Source: an uncultured Coriobacteriaceae bacterium
GTDB lineage: Bacteria > Actinomycetota > Coriobacteriia > Coriobacteriales > Atopobiaceae
Direction: 5' to 3'
Assembly (NCBI GenBank): GCA_902772085.1
Contig: CACXZL010000059.1
Location: forward strand, 1 to 8,264
Length of the DNA: 8,264 nucleotides
How positions within the stretch are numbered: the stretch's first letter is position 1; each line of letters starts with the position of its first letter. Made by a program: the position numbers and the translations under genes. Of the stretch, positions 1-5,803 are shown piece by piece. The notes beneath the pieces are model-generated. The model saw only the letters and a list, made by a program, of their open reading frames with translations. It made no database searches and had not been told where the DNA came from.

Positions 1-35
1 GACCGTCATACGTTGCAGACTTACGGAGGGCAATC

Positions 36-1223
36 ATGGCAAATTCCATGCGTGACGATAGGCGCGGAAGGCGATCTTCATCACGCCAAACGCGCCCTTC
101 ACGTCAGCAGCGCAACAGTCGCCCCAGAAACCGCTCATCTCGCGCCCCGCAAAGCGGCAGCAGAAGAGGTACTCTTACACGTCCGGACACCGGCTATTCC
201 CTTCGTTCTCGTCGCGTTCGTCGCGAAAGCGGCCTCAGCAATCTTTTTGAGACGATTCTTCGGCCGCGCGTTCTCCTCTTTGTCGTGATTCTTATCATCG
301 TGGCTGTAGTCATGGTGGTTGGAGTCTCGAGTTGCATACGACGCAAGCATGAAGCAGACAATACAAAAATCGAGGAGACAAAGCCTAAGAATGAGCAGGA
401 CGCCCGCGTAGCAGCAGGTGTCTCCGCATCTATGACCTCTAAATTCACCGATGCACTCAACGAAGGCGAGTCATTAGCCAAAATAGCTGAAAACGCCGAT
501 CAGTATGACGATGATAGGCTCTTACAGCTCGCCCTCGACGAACCGTCCTCACGCGCTTTCATAGCAGCCTATCCCAAATCCGACAAATCCAGTCGACCTT
601 ACGACGGTGACATACGCGTGGGAGAAGTTCCCAATCTATACAACTGGGACGAGCACTGGGGAGCCGTAACCTATGGGGATGGCCCATTGGCCGTTACAGG
701 ATCTGGTCCCACGACTCTTGCCATGGCTTATATGGGACTTACGGGAAAAGCCGACTTTTCTCCCACCGAGATAGCTCAGCAAGCTAGCAAAAGCAATTAC
801 GCAGACGGCGATTCCGGAAGCAAAGGTGAGCTGTTTTCCAAACTTGGCAGCACCATGGGTCTCACAGTAAACGAGTACGAGCCTCTCGCCGACACCCTCC
901 TCACCTCGCTCGGAGACACCACGGTCATTGCAGCGGAAGTAAAAAGCGATACGCTCACTGACGACACGCACTGGGTTCTTGTGGTAAACGTAAACTCCGA
1001 TATGACTGTCACGGTCTTCGATCCAACGAGCACGGCCGTCTCGTCACGCCCATGGCCGGCAGAAACCATTGCAAATGCCAGCATGAAGTTCTTTGCACTG
1101 AGCCCCGCACAAACCACATCCAGCAAGGACAAGTCGACAGACACCAGCACAAGTTCTTCAAGCTCTAGCTCCAGTTCCAATTCCAGCTCAAGCTCAAAGA
1201 AAAGCAGCACCGCTACAAGCTAG
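36..1223 (+). CDS. Membrane-anchored C39-like (papain-fold) protein, probable pseudopeptidase
   Basis: The 395-residue product has four parts. Residues 1-78 are a cytoplasmic head with 23 Arg, many Ser and no Lys. Residues 79-99 are a Val/Ile/Leu transmembrane helix followed by CIRRK. Residues 100-197 are a hydrophilic linker. About 198-352 is a domain resembling the Peptidase_C39_2 family, then a Ser-rich tail runs to the end. The domain shows the family pattern YxWDxxWGxxxYGD, then G-x-G-P-T-x-LAM, a distal THWVLVV (His312) and VFDPTS (Asp329). The nucleophile position, normally Cys in GCGPT, is Ser223 (TCT), and the usual Gln of YQWD is Asn203. From these replacements I infer a non-catalytic binding or scaffold domain, or a peptidase with altered chemistry. 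With an N-terminal head inside, the domain should face outward. The start is supported by GGAGGG at 25-30, five bases upstream of the ATG. The gene converges on the phosphohexomutase gene. The natural ligand is unknown. Confidence 0.8.
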   Translation: MANSMRDDRRGRRSSSRQTRPSRQQRNSRPRNRSSRAPQSGSRRGTLTRPDTGYSLRSRRVRRESGLSNLFETILRPRVLLFVVILIIVAVVMVVGVSSCIRRKHEADNTKIEETKPKNEQDARVAAGVSASMTSKFTDALNEGESLAKIAENADQYDDDRLLQLALDEPSSRAFIAAYPKSDKSSRPYDGDIRVGEVPNLYNWDEHWGAVTYGDGPLAVTGSGPTTLAMAYMGLTGKADFSPTEIAQQASKSNYADGDSGSKGELFSKLGSTMGLTVNEYEPLADTLLTSLGDTTVIAAEVKSDTLTDDTHWVLVVNVNSDMTVTVFDPTSTAVSSRPWPAETIANASMKFFALSPAQTTSSKDKSTDTSTSSSSSSSSSNSSSSSKKSSTATS

Positions 1224-1414
1224 CATGGCTCACGATCATTACCGCAAAGTATTCCTCAAGATATATGAGGTGAGGCCAACTCGCTGCCATTGAGTTATGG
1301 CATGAAAAGGGACATTCCTTTTCCGTACCCTCCTGATTCTCCCAAAAGGCGGCGAGACCGTCTCTTGTGTGCCCGCTTGCAAGCAAGATGATCCGCAGCA
1401 CAACGAGCATAAGA
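1224..1414. other. Convergent intergenic spacer, no gene recognised
   Basis: About 190 bases lie between the stop of the C39-like gene and the shared terminator. I see only short inverted repeats: CCTCA/TGAGG near 1254-1270, and GAAAAGG/CCTTTTC in the segment around 1303-1322. Neither is followed by a T-run. A 65-codon minus-strand open frame spans this spacer but has no ribosome binding site. No tRNA fold or known RNA motif was recognised by eye. Confidence 0.5.
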
Positions 1415-1469
1415 AAAGCGCCCTAGTAAACTAGGGCGCTTTCGTTTCTATCTATGGGATGCTCGTTGT
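1400..1469. repeat. Outer 11-bp inverted repeat bracketing the terminator
   Basis: ACAACGAGCAT at 1400-1410 is the exact reverse complement of ATGCTCGTTGT at 1459-1469. The two arms flank the terminator hairpin nearly symmetrically (4 bases on the left, 16 on the right), giving a nested, cruciform-capable structure. In a minus-strand transcript the second outer arm would lie just beyond the predicted termination point, so it would form only in readthrough RNA. Function is unknown. Confidence 0.6.
1415..1448. terminator. Bidirectional intrinsic terminator
   Basis: A 12-bp perfect stem (left arm 1415-1426, right arm 1431-1442, GC-rich core AGCGCCCTAG) closes a four-base TAAA loop. On the minus strand it is followed by TTTTCTTAT, a reasonable U-tract about 35-60 bases after the phosphohexomutase stop codon. 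On the plus strand it is followed by TTTCGTTTC, a weaker tract that could end transcripts from the C39-like gene. Its position between two convergent genes fits a shared terminator. Confidence 0.85.
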
Positions 1470-1476
1470 ATGCAAT

Positions 1477-3198
1477 CTACGAAAGAACTTCCTCGGCAGC
1501 AGCCTGAAGCTTGGCGCGAACGGCCTCGGATTCGGCGCGGGTGGCACCCTTGGAGAAGAGGTACGCCTTGACCTTGGGCTCGGTGCCCGAGGGACGGAAG
1601 ATAATCTTGTTGTCGTCCTCAAGACGGAACTCGATAACGTTGGTAGCGGGAAGAATCTGAGCCTCTTCCTTCTGCAGACCGCCCACGCGCGGCATCTCAA
1701 CGCCCTGGCCGTAGTCGGTAATGCCCGTGACCTTGTAGCCGGCGAGCTCGGTCGGAGGATTGTCACGCAGACCCTGCATGATGGAAGCCATCTTCTCAGC
1801 ACCAGAAGCGCCGGGGAAGCTCGCGTTTACGGTGCCATTCAGATAATAACCATACTTCTTGTACAGCTCCTCCATGGCCTCATAGAGATCCATGCCGCGA
1901 GCAGCGTAGTCGGAAGCCATCTCGACAGCCAGCATCGTCGCCACGATAGCGTCCTTGTCGCGCGCATGCGTACCGGCGAGATAGCCATAGGACTCCTCAA
2001 AGCCCACGAGGTAGCGATCCTCCTCGCCTGCATCCTTGAGCTGGTCAATCTGATCGCCAATGAACTTGAAGCCAGTAAGCACACGACGAACCTCGAAGCC
2101 CCAGTCCTTTGCGAGAGCGTCAGGCATGGAGGAGGAAACGATGGTGGTGACGCCCACCTTCGTCTTTACGTCCTCGCCGTTCTTCTGAGCCTGCTGAGCC
2201 AGCCAGTCCATGAGCAGTACGCCCATCTCGTTGCCGGAAATCAGCACGTAGTCGCCACCGTGAGGAATGGCGGTGCCCATACGGTCGGCATCGGGGTCGG
2301 TAGCGACGAGCAGGTTTGGCTTGACCTCGTCGGCCAGCTTGAGGGCGAGCTCGAGAGCCTCGCGGAACTCGGGGTTGGGATACTGGCAGGTCGGGAAGTG
2401 ACCATCGGGATCCTTCTGCTCCTCCACCACGGACACGTCGGTAACGCCAATCTCCTTCAGGATCTTGGTGACGCACTCCATACCAGTGCCGTTGAGCGGG
2501 GTGTACACGACCTTGTAGCCATCAGCAGCCTTGAAACCAGGCACGGAGACCTTCTTTACGTTCTGGATGAAGGCGTCGATGACCTCGTCAGGCGTCCACA
2601 CCACGAGACCCTTCTCCAGAGCCTCATCGAAGTCCATGACCTCTACGTCAAAGGGATTCACCTTGGCGATGGTCGCAGAGATCTCGTCAGCAGCCTCATT
2701 GGCGATCTGGCCGCCGTTGTCGTTGTAGACCTTATAGCCATTGTACGGCGCGGGGTTGTGCGAAGCGGTAAGTACGATACCTGCAGAGGTGCCCAGATAG
2801 CGCACGGCAAAGGAAAGCGTGGGAACGGGCTCGATGCGCGGATACACGTACACCTTGATGCCGTTTGCAGCAAGAACGCCAGCGGCCACCTTCTGGAACT
2901 CCTCGCCCTTCAGACGAGAGTCACGAGCCAAGGCCAGCGTGGGATTCTCATAGTGAGCGTTGAGATAATCCGCAACGCCCTTCGTCGCCTGAGCGACGAC
3001 GTACTCGTTCATGCGGTTGGTGCCGACACCGAGCGTGCCACGAAGGCCAGCGGTACCGAACTCAAGGCTGCGATAGAATGCATCAAACAACTTGTCCTCG
3101 TCGTTTGCCGCAATAAGCGCATCCAGTTCTTCTTTGAGGTCGGTAATGGTTACCTTCTCGTGCCATTCGTCGATGACGGCCTGAATCTTTGCATCCAT
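1477..3198 (-). CDS. pgcA: Phosphoglucomutase/phosphomannomutase (alpha-D-phosphohexomutase)
   Basis: The enzyme moves a phosphate between C6 and C1 of glucose (or mannose) in the cytoplasm through a phosphoserine intermediate and Mg2+. It links glycolysis to nucleotide-sugar, glycogen and cell-wall glycan synthesis. In the 573-residue product numbered from my start, the four hallmark sites are all present: TASHNP at 144-149 with phosphorylated Ser146; the metal loop DPDADR at 301-306; the sugar-specificity loop GFEESYG at 399-405; and the phosphate-binding RPSGTEPK at 535-542. FGTAGLRG (47-54) is the conserved N-terminal loop. The length fits the long PgcA-type bacterial subgroup. The frame is open to an ATG at 3231, but only the ATG at 3198 has a ribosome binding site, and the predicted transcript starts only a few bases before 3231. 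The gene appears monocistronic. The exact substrate preference (glucose or mannose) cannot be read from the sequence; the pgcA symbol is by family resemblance. Confidence 0.93.
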   Translation of the reverse strand: MDAKIQAVIDEWHEKVTITDLKEELDALIAANDEDKLFDAFYRSLEFGTAGLRGTLGVGTNRMNEYVVAQATKGVADYLNAHYENPTLALARDSRLKGEEFQKVAAGVLAANGIKVYVYPRIEPVPTLSFAVRYLGTSAGIVLTASHNPAPYNGYKVYNDNGGQIANEAADEISATIAKVNPFDVEVMDFDEALEKGLVVWTPDEVIDAFIQNVKKVSVPGFKAADGYKVVYTPLNGTGMECVTKILKEIGVTDVSVVEEQKDPDGHFPTCQYPNPEFREALELALKLADEVKPNLLVATDPDADRMGTAIPHGGDYVLISGNEMGVLLMDWLAQQAQKNGEDVKTKVGVTTIVSSSMPDALAKDWGFEVRRVLTGFKFIGDQIDQLKDAGEEDRYLVGFEESYGYLAGTHARDKDAIVATMLAVEMASDYAARGMDLYEAMEELYKKYGYYLNGTVNASFPGASGAEKMASIMQGLRDNPPTELAGYKVTGITDYGQGVEMPRVGGLQKEEAQILPATNVIEFRLEDDNKIIFRPSGTEPKVKAYLFSKGATRAESEAVRAKLQAAAEEVLS

Positions 3199-3206
3199 AG
3201 GTGCAG

Positions 3207-3212
3207 CCCTCC
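3207..3212 (-). promoter_or_regulatory. Ribosome binding site fixing the phosphohexomutase start
   Basis: The minus strand reads GGAGGG, then eight bases, then the ATG at 3198-3196. The alternative upstream ATG at 3231-3229 is preceded only by AT-rich sequence with no purine-rich motif. This decides in favour of the internal start. Confidence 0.75.
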
Positions 3213-3241
3213 AAACTCGTGTATTTGCCATACATAGCTGT

Positions 3242-3270
3242 ATTCTATAAACATAGTTGCCCGGTGTTCA
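3242..3270 (-). promoter_or_regulatory. Probable sigma-70-type promoter of the phosphohexomutase gene
   Basis: On the minus strand TGAACA (3270-3265, four of six matches to TTGACA) is separated by 17 bases from TAGAAT (3247-3242, five of six matches to TATAAT). The expected transcription start near 3235 gives a leader of about 36 bases to the ATG at 3198 and leaves almost none before the ATG at 3231. No operator was recognised. Confidence 0.5.
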
Positions 3271-3402
3271 CAGATTGTAGGCGGATGGCATTTGTAAAGA
3301 GGGGGACGGTATGAATGGCTGGCGAAGCCCCTACGGCCGCTCCCTAAAGGGCAGCCCACTCTCCATGCTTGCCCACACCCCGCTGTGGGTTTTGTCGAAA
3401 CC

Positions 3403-3411
3403 TGCTAGACT
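3403..3411 (+). promoter_or_regulatory. Possible extended -10 promoter of the rRNA methyltransferase gene
   Basis: TGCTAGACT fits the extended -10 form TGn plus a four-of-six hexamer, and would give a leader of about 30 bases. No convincing -35 hexamer lies 16-18 bases upstream. Just before it, CCCACA (3372-3377) and TGTGGG (3384-3389) form a six-bp hairpin followed by TTTTG; it may be chance or a weak upstream terminator. Confidence 0.25.
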
Positions 3412-3448
3412 TAGCACCGTATTTCGCATGATGTAAGAGAGGCTCCCC

Positions 3449-5680
3449 ATGGAATTCTTTGCCACCTGTCCCGCTGGTTTCGAGCGCTTGCTCGCCAGCG
3501 AAATGACTGCACTCAAGCTCTCCCACGTTAGACCGCTGCAAGGTCAGGTCGCTTTTGAAGGCTCGTTGGAGGAAGCCTATCGCGCTTGCATGTGGTCACA
3601 CCTTGCCTCACGAGTTGTGGTTGTGATTCAGAGAATCGACGCGCGCACGTCCGATGTGCTCTACGAGGGCGTACGACATGTAGCTTGGAATGATCATTTC
3701 AAGCCATATACCAGCTTTGCCGTAGACGCAACGGGCGTAAACGCCAGACTAAACAACACCCACTTCACTTCCCTGCGCACAAAAGACGCCATCGCAGACT
3801 CCCTCACCGCACATGGTCCCTCCCATATAGAGGCAGACCCCGCGCATCCGGACGTGCGTGTGGTAACGCGTGTCTCTGGCAACCGAGCCACCATAGGGAT
3901 CGATCTTTCGGGCGGCCCACTCTTTCAGCGCACGTATGCGCGACGAAGCAGAGATGTTGGTTTACGGGCAGACTATGCTTCCGCTGTTCTCGCATTGGGC
4001 CAGTGGCCCAAGCTTTGCGGCACTTCGGCGCCATCCCTTGTGGCCCTCGCCCACTATCCAGATCCACTCGTGATAGAAGCCGCGCTCATGGCAGCACATT
4101 GCGCCCCGGGGCTTCTGCGCAAGCATTGGGGATTCACCAAATGGGCGGGGCACGACGAGACAAGCTGGAAAGCAGTTCTTGAAGACGCAGAAAGCAAGAG
4201 AATAAGCAGCCCAGAAGCCGAATTTGCCGTTCGTTCCCTCGAGCACGGCGCTTCCCGTGCAAAAAACACGCTCCGGGCGCTTGGCATCGACGCCGTCGTT
4301 CGGCCTTATACCGTATATAGCGAAGACGAGCAACCACAAGGCACCACGCTTCTCTGCGCGGATCTTTCGGATTTGCGGTCGCACGAAATGGTACGCGAAG
4401 CTGCCTGGCTCAGGTCGTTGGCTCAGACCGCCCAGCAGTCCCAACCCTCTCATATCGCAGTGAGCGCCAGAAACGACCTTCCTGAGGTGTATCTGCGCAA
4501 CGCACACGCGGAACAGATGACAAGCATGCTTGGCCGAGACCCCCTGCGCATCATGCGATTTGACCATCCGGATCTCTCAGAGCGGATGCCCGTGGTTTCG
4601 CTCACGCCGCAAAAGGAGATCACGGTGCTTGTTTCGGCAAGCGACCAGTTTGCGGCCCGCCTAAAGAAGGTCGCCAAGCTTCGCGGCAGATGGGCAAGGC
4701 GCGAGGACGTAAGCTGCTACAGGCTCTATGACTCAGACCTTCCCGATTACGCCGTGTCCATCGACCTCTACCAAGGCACAGACCCCTACACAGGAGAGCT
4801 CAATGGACGTCGCTGGCTCCAAATTTATGAGTATGCGGCACCAAAAGACGTGGACGAGGCACTCGCACGCGGACGGCTCATGGACGTGCTCGCCCTCGCT
4901 CCGGAGATCTTGGACGTAAAGCCTGAAGACACCTTCCTTCGCGTGAGAAAACGCGACAAGGGCGGTTCGCAATATGCCAGCGAAGCCCGAGGCACACGCG
5001 CGTCTGCCCCAAGAAAAGACGGTAAGATCCCCCTGCCCGAAGGTGCGCACCTCATCGACGAGGGCGGCCTTACCTTTGAGGTGAACTTCCAAAGCCGGCT
5101 CGATTGCGGCATCTTCCTTGACCACCGAGACACGCGCGCCATGCTGCGCGAGATGGCAAAACAGACCAAGGGTTCAAAGAGGTTCCTCAATCTCTTTGCC
5201 TATACCGGGACGGCAACCTGCTACGCGGCAGACGGCGGTATGCGCTACACCACCACGGTAGACCTTTCGCGTCCCTCACTTGACTGGGCACGCCGCAACA
5301 TGGCACGTAATGGCTTCACGCAACGAGACCATGAGTTCGTGCAAGCCGACGTCATCGCCTGGATCAACGAACAAAGGCACACGAAGAACCGCTGGGACCT
5401 TATCTTCTGCGACGTTCCCACGTTCTCCAACTCAAACCGCATGAGCAAGCGCTCCTTTGACGTGCAGCGCGACCACGCGGAGCTGCTCATAGGCGTATCC
5501 CGCCTGCTCATACGCGGAGGCGTATGCGTGTTTTCCTGCAACCTACGCAACTTCAAGCCAGATACGGCGACGCTAGCAAAGGCAGGGGTCTCCATCGAAG
5601 ACATCACGCCTCGCACGATTCCCGAAGACTTCAAGCGCAATCCCCGTATCCACCATACCTACCTCGTGCGTAGGGCATAG
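3449..5680 (+). CDS. rlmKL: RlmKL-type 23S rRNA methyltransferase with degenerate RlmL half
   Basis: The 743-residue product matches the layout of the E. coli fusion enzyme (YcbY), which makes m2G2445 (RlmL half) and m7G2069 (RlmK half) in 23S rRNA. Residues about 1-160 are the N-terminal part with the THUMP RNA-binding domain (start EFFATCPAGFE). About 170-385 aligns with RlmL, including IEAALMAA (209-216) and APGLLRKHWGF (219-229). About 390-743 is RlmK, with EVNF and LDCGIFLDHR (544-560), SAM motif I NLFAYTGTAT (581-590), TTTVDLS (601-607), PTFSNS (657-662) and FDVQRDHAELL (670-680). In the RlmL half the SAM loop DPMCGSGT is replaced by ALAHYPDP (199-206), and the NPPYG site by ADLSD (304-308), so this half should be inactive. 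RlmK's usual DPP is DVP at 655-657. GAGAGG at 3437-3442 supports the start. The likely remaining activity is m7G2069 formation. Confidence 0.88.
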   Translation: MEFFATCPAGFERLLASEMTALKLSHVRPLQGQVAFEGSLEEAYRACMWSHLASRVVVVIQRIDARTSDVLYEGVRHVAWNDHFKPYTSFAVDATGVNARLNNTHFTSLRTKDAIADSLTAHGPSHIEADPAHPDVRVVTRVSGNRATIGIDLSGGPLFQRTYARRSRDVGLRADYASAVLALGQWPKLCGTSAPSLVALAHYPDPLVIEAALMAAHCAPGLLRKHWGFTKWAGHDETSWKAVLEDAESKRISSPEAEFAVRSLEHGASRAKNTLRALGIDAVVRPYTVYSEDEQPQGTTLLCADLSDLRSHEMVREAAWLRSLAQTAQQSQPSHIAVSARNDLPEVYLRNAHAEQMTSMLGRDPLRIMRFDHPDLSERMPVVSLTPQKEITVLVSASDQFAARLKKVAKLRGRWARREDVSCYRLYDSDLPDYAVSIDLYQGTDPYTGELNGRRWLQIYEYAAPKDVDEALARGRLMDVLALAPEILDVKPEDTFLRVRKRDKGGSQYASEARGTRASAPRKDGKIPLPEGAHLIDEGGLTFEVNFQSRLDCGIFLDHRDTRAMLREMAKQTKGSKRFLNLFAYTGTATCYAADGGMRYTTTVDLSRPSLDWARRNMARNGFTQRDHEFVQADVIAWINEQRHTKNRWDLIFCDVPTFSNSNRMSKRSFDVQRDHAELLIGVSRLLIRGGVCVFSCNLRNFKPDTATLAKAGVSIEDITPRTIPEDFKRNPRIHHTYLVRRA

Positions 5681-5697
5681 GCATAGGTTTTACCCCA

Positions 5698-5709
5698 CAT
5701 AACGTTATG
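5698..5709. repeat. Perfect 12-bp palindrome, possible operator
   Basis: CATAACGTTATG is a perfect self-complementary site in the 123-base gap before the GH25 gene. It sits in a looser inverted repeat, TTACC (about 5689-5693) with GGTGTAA (about 5716-5722). It ends about 20 bases before the best -35 candidate and has no T-run after it, so it looks more like a protein-binding site than a terminator. A chance palindrome is possible. Confidence 0.35.
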
Positions 5710-5729
5710 CGTGCGGTGTAACGGCCACA

Positions 5730-5768
5730 TTCGGAGACAAGCGAAATCGACTTATGATGTGGCATAAT
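5730..5768 (+). promoter_or_regulatory. Candidate promoter of the GH25 gene
   Basis: TATGAT (5753-5758, five of six matches to the -10 consensus) lies 17 bases after TTCGGA (5730-5735, a poor -35). A second -10-like CATAAT is at 5763-5768 without a -35. Either would give a leader of roughly 30-40 bases to the ATG. No terminator separates this gene from the methyltransferase gene upstream, so cotranscription is also possible. Confidence 0.3.
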
Positions 5769-5803
5769 AAGCTCTTCTACAAAATCGCAACGAAAGGACG
5801 TAG

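Noticed and set aside
13..288. A 91-codon plus-strand frame overlapping the start of the first gene
   Set aside because: No ribosome binding site; the overlapping frame starting at 36 has GGAGGG, a clear transmembrane helix and a recognisable domain.
797..1210. A minus-strand frame with an alternating Glu-Leu run
   Set aside because: The run is the reverse complement of the Ser-codon tract of the real gene, so it is a shadow.
1213..1410. A 65-codon minus-strand open frame in the convergent spacer
   Set aside because: No ribosome binding site precedes the ATG, which lies directly beside the terminator hairpin; the product shows no recognisable features and it overlaps the end of the C39-like gene.
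1459..3237. A 592-codon open frame antisense to the whole phosphohexomutase gene
   Set aside because: It mirrors the codon bias of the real gene on the opposite strand, lacks family motifs and a ribosome binding site, and runs through the terminator side. The minus-strand frame carries all the enzyme signatures.
3372..3394. Hairpin CCCACA/TGTGGG followed by TTTTG upstream of the methyltransferase gene
   Set aside because: Only six base pairs and four T residues, with no plus-strand gene upstream needing termination; noted under the promoter entry only.
3962..4567. A 201-codon minus-strand frame inside the methyltransferase gene
   Set aside because: It lies exactly over the degenerate RlmL part, so I considered an overlapping gene as the cause of the motif loss. 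It has no recognisable domain and no clear start signal, and the plus-strand RlmL-like blocks are conserved.
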